Position numbers and translations under genes: made by a program
Source of the DNA: Acidobacteriota bacterium
Lineage (GTDB): Bacteria; Acidobacteriota; Vicinamibacteria; Vicinamibacterales; SCN-69-37
Length of the DNA: 64,000 bases
Reading direction: 5' to 3'
NCBI GenBank assembly: GCA_016716905.1
Contig: JADJUS010000004.1
Span: forward strand, 124,001-188,000
In this document: positions 52,548 through 61,501 of the stretch, piece after piece
Layout: each line of letters begins with the position of its first letter
How positions within the stretch are numbered: the first letter of the stretch is position 1
Notes under the pieces: generated by a model
What the model was told of the DNA's origin: nothing
The model's input: only the letters and a program-made list of their open reading frames with translations
Database searches by the model: none

Positions 52548-54986
52548 CACAGCCGCCGCCGGGCCCTCGTGTGCGGCCACCCCGCGTGGCGCGCTGGCTG
52601 GCGGGGCTGCGCGTGCCGCCGGCGGAACGGGAGTTCGCGCTCGGCGATCTCGAAGAGGAGTTTGCCGGGACGGCGCTCCAACACGGCAGCCACGCCGCAC
52701 GGCGGCGCTACTGGCGCGCGGCGTTTCAATCGTCGGCCGCGGCCCCCCCCCCCCCCCCCCCCCCGGCGGGGGGGGGGGGGGGGGGCGGCGCGCGCCGGGG
52801 GGGGGCCGCCCCCGGGGGCGGGGGGGCGGGGGGGGGGGGGGGGGGGGGGGGGCGCCCCGGGGGGCACAATCGTTCGAGTCCATGGCGGCCTTCTACCAGC
52901 GCACCAGCCAGCTCAATCTGACCGGCTTCGGGAGGACCGAGCAGGTGTCGTTGGCGAGCGTGACACCGGAGTTCTTTGCGCTCCTCGGAATTCGCCCCGT
53001 TCTCGGGAGCCTGCAAGCGCCGGTAGGCACCACGGCCGGCAACGTCATTATCCTGAACGAACGAACCTGGCGCACGCGGTTCGGTTCCGATCCCGCGATC
53101 ATCGGCCAGACGATGAGATTCGACGGGGTGCCGTATGAGGTGCTGGGCATCGCGCCCGCGTCCGCCGGGCTCGGCACTGTGGATGCCGATGGGTGGCAGT
53201 TGCGCACCATCGATACCAGCAATCGCATGCGCGGCGCATACTTCCTGGGGATCGTGGCGCGGCTGAAGCCGCACGTCACCCTTGAGCAGGCCAACCAGGA
53301 ACTGGCGGCCATCATGGCTCGCGCCGCCATCGAGTTCCCGCAGTTCAACCGGACACTGAGCGCGCGGGCAGACCTCTACCGCGATGAAGTGGCGGGCCCG
53401 GTGCGGCCCAACATGATCCTGCTGTTGGCCAGCGCGGCCATGGTCCTGCTGATTGCCACCATCAACCTGACCGGACTCCAGCGCGCACGCGATCTCGAGC
53501 GCACGCGTGAGCAGGAGGTTCGCAGGGCGCTTGGCGCATCACGCTGGCACCTGGGTCGCCATGCGTTGGCCGAGGCGCTGACGCTTGCGGCCGTCGGTGG
53601 TGTGCTGGGACGTTTATTGCCGTGGGCATTGTGGCGGCTCTGGTGGCCGTGGCGCCGTCTTTTGGCTGGCAGCAACAGTTGCCCACATCAACGGGCGTGG
53701 TGGCCGCGTTTACCGTGTTGCTCACGTGCCTGGCCGGCGCGGCGATTGGCACGTGGCCTGCGTGGCAGGCCTCTCGCCACGCATCGGGTTCGATGTGGTC
53801 GGGCCGTACGATGACGCTGAATCGGGTGCAGGCGCGCATGCGGTCGGGCGTGGTCGCGACGCAAGTGGCGCTCACCGCCGTGCTGCTGGTGGTGGCGGCA
53901 CTTGTCGCCGTCAGCCAGCGCAATGTCCTGGCGCTTGAGACGGGATTCGAGCCCGGGTTCACTCGGGTGGCCGACCTGAACGTGCCCACCGGCCGCTACG
54001 GCTCGGTGCGCGAGCTGACCCAGTTCTTCGACACGCTGACCACACGCTTCAAAGCCTTGCCCGGCGTCACCGATGCCTGCGTTGCCAACGAGATTCCGCT
54101 CGATCGTCCGCCCGGCAGCATGACGTATGTCGCGGAAGGCACCGAGCGGCTGGTCTCGGCCTGGCCCAACACCATTTCGCCCGCGTGTGTGGACGTGTTG
54201 CGCCTGCGGCTCCTGGCTGGTCGCCGCGTCACCAATGACGAACCCATCCCTTCGGTGATGGTCAGCGCGAGCATGGCCAACGCGCTGTTTCCCGATGGAC
54301 GCAATCCCATTGGGCAGCGGGTGCATTTTGGTGTGCCCACCGCCTACCTCCTCACCATCGTCGGCGTGCTGGCGGATATTCGTGACGGATCCCTGGAGAC
54401 GTCACACGGCCGGCAGGTGTGGATGCCACAGTCACTCGGCCACTTTCCACCTGCGCGCATCCTGGTGCGTTACGCCGCACCAGGCGCGGTGGATGACGCT
54501 GCTCTTCGTGCCGTTGTGAACGATCTGGCGCCCGATCTGGCGCTGGCCAGGCCGAGGGCGCTGGCTGATGTCGTGTTGCGCGCCACGGCGAACCGCCGAT
54601 TCGTGTTGTTCCTGCTGTCTGGCTTTGCCGCAGTCGCGGTCTTGTTGTGCGCGATTGGCCTCTATGGCGTCCTGGCGCACTCGGTGGGCCAACGGACCCA
54701 GGAAATTGGGATCCGCATGGCCCTGGGCGCGAGGCCGGGCCAGGTGTTGCGTCTGGTGCTCGCGCAAGTGTCTGTGGCCGCAGGTGCGGGTCTGATCGTG
54801 GGTCTGCTCGGTGCGCGAGCGTTATCCGACACCGTGCGGTCGCTGCTGTACGGAATCGCCGTCACCGAGCCGCGGGTCTACGTGGGTGTCGGCGTCGCGG
54901 TACTGATGATGGCCGCGCTTGCGGCGTGGTCGCCCACCCGCCGCGCGGTCAGAATCGATCCCAAGACCGCGATGCGGGCCGACTAG
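52544..54986 (+). pseudogene. ADOP-type MacB/FtsX-like permease, disrupted
   Basis: The N-terminal segment (RWLAGLRVPPAEREFALGDL, EEEFAGTALQHGSHAARRRY) is typical of acidobacterial duplicated orphan permeases. It then runs into a poly-C/poly-G tract (52741-52864), so coding is lost. After it, MacB periplasmic and FtsX parts follow (VSLASVTPEFFALLGIRPVL, LIATINLTGLQRARDLERTR, EQEVRRALGASRWHLGRHAL). A second frameshift near 53610 joins GGVLG to TFIAVGIVAAL; the C-terminal half ends with TQEIGIRMALGARPGQVLRL and FtsX helices. The family usually has about 800 residues; here the region between the N-domain and MAAFYQRT is missing or scrambled. Confidence 0.85.
52741..52864. other. poly-C/poly-G low-complexity tract, probable assembly artefact
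   Basis: Runs of about 22 C and up to about 28 G with almost no A or T for more than 110 bp, inside a gene whose neighbours are normal. Such tracts are typical of failed base calls or bad gap filling rather than of natural coding DNA. Confidence 0.8.
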
Positions 54987-54993
54987 CGGAGAT

Positions 54994-55074
54994 GCCGGGT
55001 CTGAAGACCCGGCCTCCGAAGGGCTTCCCGAAGGAGGCCGCCATCCGGAAGGAGGCCGGGTCTTCAGACCCGGC
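54994..55074. repeat. family B inverted-repeat element after the ADOP gene
   Basis: Left arm GCCGGGTCTGAAGACCCGGC with CTCCGAA, a centre with CCCGAAGGAGGCCGCCATCC, and the right arm GGAGGCCGGGTCTTCAGACC with CGGC. It is built like the hyuB insertion but sits between two genes, 8 bp after the ADOP stop. Confidence 0.92.
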
Positions 55075-55095
55075 TACACGCATGTCGAAACCGCT

Positions 55096-55710
55096 CTACT
55101 GAGTGCGGTCGTAGACGCGCTTGATCTCGACCTTGGCCATGCGCACCATGATGTTTGAGGTCTCGACCGTCACCACGAGCTGCTTGCCGTCGGCGCTGAC
55201 GGTGTAGTCCTCAACGACCTTCAGTGATTCCTTCGTCTCCATCTCGCGGCGAAGCACCTTGCCGTTCCACTTCACCTTGATGTCCACGGGGCCCGCCGGG
55301 GTCGTCATCACGGACTTCTTGTTGTCCGTCATGTACTTGAACATCTGCCCCTTGGCCGGGTCCGGATCGTAGGCGAGTATCACATCTTTGGCCGTGGCCT
55401 GGATGCCCAGCAGGGGTGGCGCCGTACGGAACATCTTCAGGTGCGCGTTGAAGCGCTGCAGTTCTTCCGGACCCAAATCGCCGCCGGGCGCCGGACCCTG
55501 GCCGGGCGAAGCAAAGTTGCCGCCGCGGCCACCGCCACGACTGCCTCGGGCGCCTGCGCCGTCGGGACCATTCGGGTTGATGCTCTCGTCCATGTTCAGC
55601 TTCCATCCGCCCGAGAGTGCGGCGGCCGGATCGGCAGCCTGGGCAAACACTGACGTGTGGTGTGCGAGCAGCGATAACGCAAGGGCGGTGATGACAAGTT
55701 TCAAACGCAT
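55096..55710 (-). CDS. secreted protein of unknown function
   Basis: 204 residues. Signal peptide MRLKLVITALALSLLAHHTS, cleavage near SVFAQ. Then LSGGWKLNMDESINPNGPDG, a Gly/Arg-rich stretch (GARGSRGGGRGGNFASPGQG) and a beta-rich C-terminal half (DVILAYDPDPAKGQMFKYMT, VDIKVKWNGKVLRREMETKE, DYTVSADGKQLVVTVETSNI). This layout is common in acidobacterial secreted proteins that start with a WKLN..S motif, but no function is known. Its orientation is opposite to the ADOP gene; the btuF gene ends 40 bp upstream. Confidence 0.72.
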   Translation of the reverse strand: MRLKLVITALALSLLAHHTSVFAQAADPAAALSGGWKLNMDESINPNGPDGAGARGSRGGGRGGNFASPGQGPAPGGDLGPEELQRFNAHLKMFRTAPPLLGIQATAKDVILAYDPDPAKGQMFKYMTDNKKSVMTTPAGPVDIKVKWNGKVLRREMETKESLKVVEDYTVSADGKQLVVTVETSNIMVRMAKVEIKRVYDRTQ

Positions 55711-55750
55711 GATCTGACTCCCAAAACGCGATGCTACACCGAAAGGCCGC

Positions 55751-56617
55751 CTATTGCCGAATGGCGTTGGAGATCGTTTGCACGGCGTGCCCCACGCGGG
55801 GGCCAGGAATGGTCAGGGAGTCGTCGGTGAGGAATCGGACGCGGCCATTTCTGGCTGCGGGCACTCGCACCGCCTGCCACGTCGCCGCCTCTCGAGCCAG
55901 TCGTTCCGCCGACCAGCCTTCCGAGGCTCGCAGTTCGATCACCACCTCCGGCGCGCGCGACAGTAACTGTTCCAGTGAAAGCTGCAAGCCTTCGCGTTTC
56001 ACGTCGGCCATCACGTTCACACCGCCGGCGGCTTCGAGCATGTCGTGCAGAAAGCCCACGCCTCCGCTGACGTAAAGGCCGCGCATCGACCCTTCCTCAC
56101 GTCCAAAGACGAGCAACGTCTTCGGCCGTGCGTCGCTGCCTGCGCGCATTCGAACCGTCCGGATCTGGCCATCGATCTCATCCGCCAGGCGGTTGGCCTC
56201 GCTGGCATGTCCGGTGCGTTCACCGAGCTCACGGATGGTCCGTGTGATATCCGACAGGCCCCCATGGCGGTACCTGAACATCGGTACGCGCACGCGTTCG
56301 AGACGGCCGATCAGCTCGTCCTGAGAGCCGTATACGATCGCCAGGTCAGGCCGCAGTGTCAGGATGGCTTCGAAGTTCGGGTCAAACAGCCCTCCGACCT
56401 TCGTGCGCGTTGTTGCCTCCTTCGGAAACGTATCGAACGTTGACACGCCCACCACCTGCGGTCCGGCGCCGATCGCAAACAACATCTCGGTGACCGCAGG
56501 AATCAGGCTCACGATGCGCGCCGGCTTCGTCTGCGCTGACAAGGCGGCGACCAGCGTGATGACGAGCAGCACCACTGCCGGACCCTGGACCCTGGACCCT
56601 GGACCCTGGACCGTCAT
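55751..56617 (-). CDS. btuF: cobalamin ABC transporter substrate-binding protein (BtuF-like)
   Basis: About 288 residues from ATG 56617, with AGGAGGA just upstream. Motifs: RIVSLIPAVTEMLFAIGAGP, VVGVSTFDTFPKEATTRTKV, ILTLRPDLAIVYGSQDELIG and YVSGGVGFLHDMLEAAGG, all BtuF/FecB-like. The first residues after Met (TVQGPGSRVQGP) are encoded by a heptamer repeat; the real hydrophobic signal follows (AVVLLVITLVAALSAQ). No lipobox is seen. Last gene of the btu operon; overlaps btuC by 4 bp. Confidence 0.9.
   Translation of the reverse strand: MTVQGPGSRVQGPAVVLLVITLVAALSAQTKPARIVSLIPAVTEMLFAIGAGPQVVGVSTFDTFPKEATTRTKVGGLFDPNFEAILTLRPDLAIVYGSQDELIGRLERVRVPMFRYRHGGLSDITRTIRELGERTGHASEANRLADEIDGQIRTVRMRAGSDARPKTLLVFGREEGSMRGLYVSGGVGFLHDMLEAAGGVNVMADVKREGLQLSLEQLLSRAPEVVIELRASEGWSAERLAREAATWQAVRVPAARNGRVRFLTDDSLTIPGPRVGHAVQTISNAIRQ
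56579..56612. repeat. heptamer tandem repeat (family C) inside btuF
   Basis: Four to five perfect units of CCTGGAC, starting 2 bp after the ATG on the minus strand. The encoded QGPGSRVQGP stretch delays the hydrophobic signal core by about 12 residues. Confidence 0.9.
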
Positions 56618-57612
56618 GTCTTCCTCCTGATGAGCATCCACAGAAAGAACGGCCCCCCGATGAGCGCCGTGATGATGCCCACGGGCAACTCGAGCGGAGC
56701 CATGACGATGCGTGACACGACGTCACACACCACAAGAAACGCGGCGCCGAAGAAGAACGATGCCGGCAGCACCAGGCGATGGTCGGCGCCTACGACGAGC
56801 CGCACGAGGTGCGGCACGATGATGCCGACAAAGCCGATGGGCCCGCCGATGGACACGGCTGCGCCCGTGGCGAGCGAGCCGGAAAAAAAGGCCACGCGCT
56901 GCGCCCGCCGAACGTCCACGCCACGCGTGGCCGCGGCATCAGCGCCAAGGCTCAGGAGGTTGAGCGGCCGCGCGAGCCACACGAATCCGCCGAGCGCAAC
57001 CAGCACCAACGGAAGGGCGCCGAGGATGGGGCCGTAGCCCGCGACGTCGAGGTCGCCCATCAGCCACCGCAACGCACGAAACGTCTCGGTGAAGTCGCTC
57101 AGGTACTGGACAAACAGAATCAACGCGGAGAAGAACGAGTTCATCGTCACGCCGGCCAGCAGGAGCACTGTGGTGGACAGGCCCGAGTGACGCGCGGTGG
57201 CCAGGGCGTAGACCACCATCACGGCGAGGACGGCGCCGGCCAGGCTCGCGCCGGTCACACCAATCACCGGCAGCATGCTGCCGAACGTAATCGCCGTCAT
57301 GGCGCCAAACGACGCGCCCGCGGAGATCCCCAGCGTGTAGGGCGTGGCGAGCGGATTGCGCAGCAGGCCCTGAAACACCACACCCGCGGCAGCCAGTGTG
57401 CCTCCGACAATCGCCGCGGCGAGGGATCGGGGCAGGCGGGCCAGAAAGAATATTTGCGCGTCGACGTTATCTGCGAACGGCAGCGACATCGAGAAGACGC
57501 GGCCAAATTGGAGCGGCGTCTGGCCAATGAACGGCGCAATCGCGACCGCTATGACAGCGGCACCCGCGCTGGCCAGCACCCAGGGCACGCCGCGGCGCAG
57601 GGGGGACGTCAC
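56614..57612 (-). CDS. btuC: cobalamin ABC transporter permease (FecCD family)
   Basis: 332 residues, about ten transmembrane helices. Motifs: LARLPRSLAAAIVGGTLAAA (the RLPR start of BtuC/FecD), FQGLLRNPLATPYTLGISAG (family signature), LALGADAA-type SLGADAAATRGVDVRRAQRV and GPIGFVGIIVPHLVRLVVGA then DHRLVLPASFFFGAAFLVVC. The start is at 57612 (overlapping the ATPase stop). The operon order B-D-C-F and the riboswitch upstream identify cobalamin as the probable substrate. Confidence 0.93.
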   Translation of the reverse strand: MTSPLRRGVPWVLASAGAAVIAVAIAPFIGQTPLQFGRVFSMSLPFADNVDAQIFFLARLPRSLAAAIVGGTLAAAGVVFQGLLRNPLATPYTLGISAGASFGAMTAITFGSMLPVIGVTGASLAGAVLAVMVVYALATARHSGLSTTVLLLAGVTMNSFFSALILFVQYLSDFTETFRALRWLMGDLDVAGYGPILGALPLVLVALGGFVWLARPLNLLSLGADAAATRGVDVRRAQRVAFFSGSLATGAAVSIGGPIGFVGIIVPHLVRLVVGADHRLVLPASFFFGAAFLVVCDVVSRIVMAPLELPVGIITALIGGPFFLWMLIRRKT

Positions 57613-58409
57613 GCATGCACCCGGGGAAGCAGCGGACCTGCCAACTCACGCGAAATGCCATAAACCGTCGAGAGCATTTCTACGGTCAGCACTTCCACCG
57701 GCGGCCCCTGCGCCACCACCCGGCCCTCAGACAGCAGCACGACGGTATCGCACAGCGTTGAGGCGAAGTGCAGGTCGTGCGTGGATAGCACGACCGTCAG
57801 TGGAATGCCGGCAGCCAGAGATGATGCGTGTAGCCGGCCCACGAGCGCCGCCACTTCCACTTGGTACCGAAGGTCGAGGGCCGCGGTCGGTTCATCGAGA
57901 AGCAACAGCGGAGACGTGCGGTCATCCGGCGAATTGCGGCGATCGAGCTGCGACAGGGCCGAAGCGATGATGACGCGCTGTTTTTCGCCGCCGCTCAGCG
58001 TCTCGTACGTGCGGTGCGCCAGATGCAACGTGCCCGTCGCCTCGAGCGCAGCCTCGGCGGCCGCCAGGTCGGCTGGCCCCTCCACCTCGAACGAACCAAG
58101 GTGTGGGAATCGGCCCATCAGTGCCACTTCCATCACCGTGTAGTCGAAGGCCAGGTGCGTGTCTTGCGGCACCACGGCCACCCGGCGCGCCACCGCGCGC
58201 CGATCCAGGCGCGAAATGTCTTGCTCGTCCAGGGTGACTCGTCCCGACTGCGGCTTCAGCGTCCCGGCCAGCACGCGCAGCAGCGTGGTCTTGCCAGATC
58301 CGTTCGGACCGAGCACCCCGACGAGCGCCCCTTGCGGCACATCGACCGACACGCGATCGAGGACGCGTTGCGCGCCGAAGGCGACGGTGAGGTCGGAGGC
58401 CCTGAGCAT
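57609..58409 (-). CDS. btuD: cobalamin ABC transporter ATP-binding protein
   Basis: 266 residues. Walker A VLGPNGSGKTTLLRVLAGTL, Q-loop VVPQDTHLAFDYTVMEVALM, signature YETLSGGEKQRVIIASALSQ, Walker B LLLLDEPTAALDLRYQVEVA, H-loop VVLSTHDLHFASTLCDTVVL. The C-terminal part ends with VYGISRELAGPLLPRVHA. The gene starts 1 bp after the btuB stop and its end overlaps btuC, so all four btu genes are coupled on one transcript. Confidence 0.93.
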   Translation of the reverse strand: MLRASDLTVAFGAQRVLDRVSVDVPQGALVGVLGPNGSGKTTLLRVLAGTLKPQSGRVTLDEQDISRLDRRAVARRVAVVPQDTHLAFDYTVMEVALMGRFPHLGSFEVEGPADLAAAEAALEATGTLHLAHRTYETLSGGEKQRVIIASALSQLDRRNSPDDRTSPLLLLDEPTAALDLRYQVEVAALVGRLHASSLAAGIPLTVVLSTHDLHFASTLCDTVVLLSEGRVVAQGPPVEVLTVEMLSTVYGISRELAGPLLPRVHA

Positions 58410-58410
58410 C

Positions 58411-60612
58411 TCAGAACCGCAGGCGGACGCCCGCGTGAATGGTCCGCCGCCAGGCTGGATACCCGAGCGGCTCCATGTATGCCGCGTCGGTCAAATTCTC
58501 CACTCGCACGTAGGCCGTCGCTTCGGAGGTGACGCGAAGGTGCGCCTGCGCCCGCCACAGCCAGAGCGCGTCTGCCGTGGTCATCGCGGGTACGAGCGCC
58601 GAAAAATCGCTGTCGCTCCGCTCGCCCAGGAACGTGCCGCTCAGGTCCAGCGACACGCGACCGCGATCCCAAAACGCCTGCACCTGACCGGCGTGCCGAG
58701 GCCGTCGAAGCGCCCAGTTGCCGGCGGCCAGCACCTCGCTGAATTCAGACGACGAGTCGATGATCTCCGAGTCGGTGAACGTGTGGCTGGCCAGGACCCG
58801 CAGCCCATCCATTGGCACAATCTCAGCGATCAGCTCGGTACCGCGCGCGCGCGTCCGGCCCATATTGAAGTACTGCGCCAGGTACGGAGAGAAGCTGAGC
58901 GTGCGGGTGGAGATTTGCCGGTCAAACCGGTTGTTGAACCAGACAGCCTCAAGTTTGACGCGGTCGCCAAAGAGCCGCTGCTCGACGCCGGCATCGATCG
59001 TCCGCGAGGTTTCGGCTTCCAGTTCCTGGTTGCCGAGATCGAACGGCGAGAGGCTGAATGACTGGCGCATGGTCGGCTCCTTCACGCCTCGGCCTGCGTT
59101 GCCTTTGAGCTTCGTGGCGCCGACCACACCGTTGCCGGTGCGAAGAAATATTGCAGCCGACACCCGTGGTGCCACGGCCGTGCCGAAGTGCCCGTTCCGC
59201 TCGACCCGCACGCCGGTAGTCAGCGCAAACCAGCGACTGATGTGCTGGTGCTGCACGGTGGCGCCCACGTTGTTGCGCCGCGGCGACAAACGGCTGCCTT
59301 CAAGGCGATCGGTCAGCGTTCCGCGCTCTCCATCCCAATCAATGGCCAGCGTCAGGAACTCTGAGCCCGCCAGCGCACCGGCGTGGGCGAACCGAAGGTC
59401 GGCTTGATAACCGGCCTGATGACGCGTGAATCTGGATGCCGTGTCGAACGTGAAATCGTAGAACTCAAACGGGGACACGCGGTCGCGATACGACGGTGTG
59501 TAAGGGGCATCAAACGAGAGGTTGGTTGACCCCTGCTCGGATTGCGCCAGCGCGTAGGTCAGGCGATGCGAAAACACGGGCGTGGCCTGATGTTCAAACG
59601 AAACGCCGCCCACCAGATGTGATTGCGTAAAAGACGCGTCCAGGTCAGGACGGCCAAACGCCGTCTGTCCTGGCGTGCCCACCCGGCTGTCTTCATAACG
59701 GCCGACCAGCCGCACCGCGACCCCCGCACCCACCGTCGTCCCGGCCGTCATCGAAATGGTGGTGGAGCCGAAGTGATTATTTGGCTCGCGATTGTCCGTT
59801 TCGGATCGGCCACCGTGGAGGGAGTAATCCCATCGCGCTGTGCCGCCCGAGAGCGTCGCCGACCCGCGCAGGGTGCCAAGGCTGCCGCCGCTGAACTCAC
59901 CCGAAAGCGCCGGCCGACTGCCCAGGCGTCCGCGCGCCGATACCAGGTGCAGCACGCCGGCCATGGCGTCCGATCCGAAAAGTGCTGAGTGCGCCCCGCG
60001 CACGAATTCGACGCGGTCGAGGTGGCCCGTGGAGAGTCCGCCGAAGTTGAACGTGCCGCCAGGCTCGTTGAGGGCAATGCCGTCGAGCAGCACCTTGGTG
60101 TAGTTGTTCTCGCCGCCGCGTACAAAGAGCGACGCCAGATTTCCGCGGCCGCCGTTCTGTACGACCACCGCGCCGGGCGCCTGCCGCAGCAGGTCGCCGA
60201 CAAGCGCATCGCCTCGCCGTTCGATCGCGTCGCGGTCGAAGACCGTCACGCTCGCCCCGACCTGGCTGGTTGGAACCGCGCTGCGCGTGGCGGTGACCAC
60301 CACCGACTCGCGGATTGGCGCAAGCGAGAGCACCAACAGGGCGTTCGTGCCGGCCTCGAGCGCGACCGTGGCCGCATTAAAGCCGGCCAGCGATGTCGTG
60401 GCTCTGCAGTTCTGGCACGGCACCGCGAACACAAACACACCGGCCGCGTCGGTGAGCGTCGTGGCCATCGTGGTGTCGTCCGCGCGCACGAGCGACACGG
60501 GCACCCTGGCCAAAGCAGCGCCAGAGGCATCCGTCACCGTCCCGCGCAGTGGAATTTGAGCTAAGGCAAGGGTCGGCCAAAGCAAAAGACAGACGAATAG
60601 AAAACGGGCCAC
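58411..60612 (-). CDS. btuB: TonB-dependent outer membrane receptor (cobalamin, BtuB-like)
   Basis: 733 residues from GTG 60612, with AGAAGGA upstream. The signal peptide VARFLFVCLLLWPTLALAQI is followed by a carboxypeptidase-regulatory-like domain (LRGTVTDASGAALARVPVSL). A TonB-box-like ESVVVTATRS leads to the plug (DALVGDLLRQAPGAVVVQNG, NLASLFVRGGENNYTKVLLD, VEFVRGAHSALFGSDAMAGV) and a 22-strand-type barrel ending GVRLRF. It is preceded by a cobalamin riboswitch and followed directly by btuD, so the substrate is probably vitamin B12 or related corrinoids. Confidence 0.92.
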   Translation of the reverse strand: MARFLFVCLLLWPTLALAQIPLRGTVTDASGAALARVPVSLVRADDTTMATTLTDAAGVFVFAVPCQNCRATTSLAGFNAATVALEAGTNALLVLSLAPIRESVVVTATRSAVPTSQVGASVTVFDRDAIERRGDALVGDLLRQAPGAVVVQNGGRGNLASLFVRGGENNYTKVLLDGIALNEPGGTFNFGGLSTGHLDRVEFVRGAHSALFGSDAMAGVLHLVSARGRLGSRPALSGEFSGGSLGTLRGSATLSGGTARWDYSLHGGRSETDNREPNNHFGSTTISMTAGTTVGAGVAVRLVGRYEDSRVGTPGQTAFGRPDLDASFTQSHLVGGVSFEHQATPVFSHRLTYALAQSEQGSTNLSFDAPYTPSYRDRVSPFEFYDFTFDTASRFTRHQAGYQADLRFAHAGALAGSEFLTLAIDWDGERGTLTDRLEGSRLSPRRNNVGATVQHQHISRWFALTTGVRVERNGHFGTAVAPRVSAAIFLRTGNGVVGATKLKGNAGRGVKEPTMRQSFSLSPFDLGNQELEAETSRTIDAGVEQRLFGDRVKLEAVWFNNRFDRQISTRTLSFSPYLAQYFNMGRTRARGTELIAEIVPMDGLRVLASHTFTDSEIIDSSSEFSEVLAAGNWALRRPRHAGQVQAFWDRGRVSLDLSGTFLGERSDSDFSALVPAMTTADALWLWRAQAHLRVTSEATAYVRVENLTDAAYMEPLGYPAWRRTIHAGVRLRF

Positions 60613-60683
60613 ATGGTTCCTTCTCCGGCGTGATACGCGCCGGTCTGATGCGCACAATGCGCATCAGCAAAAGGACGAGCCCG

Positions 60684-60920
60684 TGACCAGGTATCCTGAC
60701 TTGCGGATCATCACCAGCGTTCGCGTCTTCCCAGACCGTGCAGCGCATGCTGCACGTAGCTCGACCTGTTCTTCAAGGCCGAGGTTTCCAGTGACGGTCG
60801 AGGTTCCCGTGGTGAAACGACGGGCCCTCAATCAAATAGAACGCTGACTCCCCGCTGACAGTGGCGTCACCGTGTGGGATTTGCACCCACTTCCCAGTGG
60901 TCGCCGGGCAAGCGTCGGTT
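60684..60920 (-). ncRNA. cobalamin (B12) riboswitch
   Basis: Read on the minus strand, the segment contains the ordered conserved blocks of cobalamin riboswitches: CTGGGAAGTGGGTGCAAATC, CGCCACTGTCAGCGGGGAGT, the GTCACTGG box, GGTCTGGGAAGACGC, and the B12 box AGTCAGGATACCTGG, 60-70 bp before the btuB start. Long-range and pseudoknot pairings fit in outline. Binding adenosyl- or other cobalamin would repress btuB expression. Boundaries are approximate. Confidence 0.93.
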
Positions 60921-60962
60921 GTCGGTCTCGACTATACCATGCGAAAATAATCGCTTGGCTCC

Positions 60963-61490
60963 ATGGGAAACACGATAAGCACGATAAGCATGATGCGCAG
61001 TTCAGTTGTGACCGTCCGCTCGGAACCCGTCGCCCAGATGACTTCGGTCTCGGGGCCTCTCCATGTGCGGGCGGAAATGTTGACGGTGGCCACCGACAAG
61101 ACCCTGCAGGTGCTGGACCTGACAGACTCGATCAGCGCGCGCGTCAAGGCCCTGGGAGTGCGTGAGGGAACGGCCACACTCGTCTCGCTCCACACCACCT
61201 GTTCGGTGTTTACCAACGAGAGTCAGCAGGCGCTGCGCGAAGACATGGAGCAGTTCCTGCAACACGTGGTGGACCCAGCGACACCGTGGCTGCACAACGA
61301 CCCTGAGCACTCCGACTGCGACCGGATGAACGCCGGCGCGCATTTGCGCGCCCTGTTGCTGGGCCATAGCGTGACCATGCAGATCAGCGGCGGCGAACTG
61401 GTGCTGGGGCAGTGGCAGCGCGTGTTGGTGGCAGAGCTCGACGGCCCACGCTCGCGGTCATTGCGGCTGCAGGTCATGGGCGTGGCCTAG
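60963..61490 (+). CDS. YjbQ family (UPF0047) protein
   Basis: Up to 175 residues from ATG 60963; family members are usually about 138 residues, so the start could be 61038 or 61077 (MLTVATDKTLQVLDLTD). Motifs: VSLHTTCSVFTNESQQALRE, DPATPWLHNDPEHSDCDRMN, AGAHLRALLLGHSVTMQISG, and LVLGQWQRVLVAELDGPRSR. The family has been proposed to have thiamine-phosphate synthase-like activity in E. coli, but the role is unsettled. The first codons of the long form include a short tandem repeat (CACGATAAG). It is divergent from the riboswitch. Confidence 0.87.
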   Translation: MGNTISTISMMRSSVVTVRSEPVAQMTSVSGPLHVRAEMLTVATDKTLQVLDLTDSISARVKALGVREGTATLVSLHTTCSVFTNESQQALREDMEQFLQHVVDPATPWLHNDPEHSDCDRMNAGAHLRALLLGHSVTMQISGGELVLGQWQRVLVAELDGPRSRSLRLQVMGVA

Positions 61491-61501
61491 TCACAAGGCA
61501 C

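Noticed and set aside
52448..52883. Proline- and glycine-rich proteins predicted across the poly-C/G tract
   Set aside because: They are translations of a homopolymer tract that is probably an artefact.
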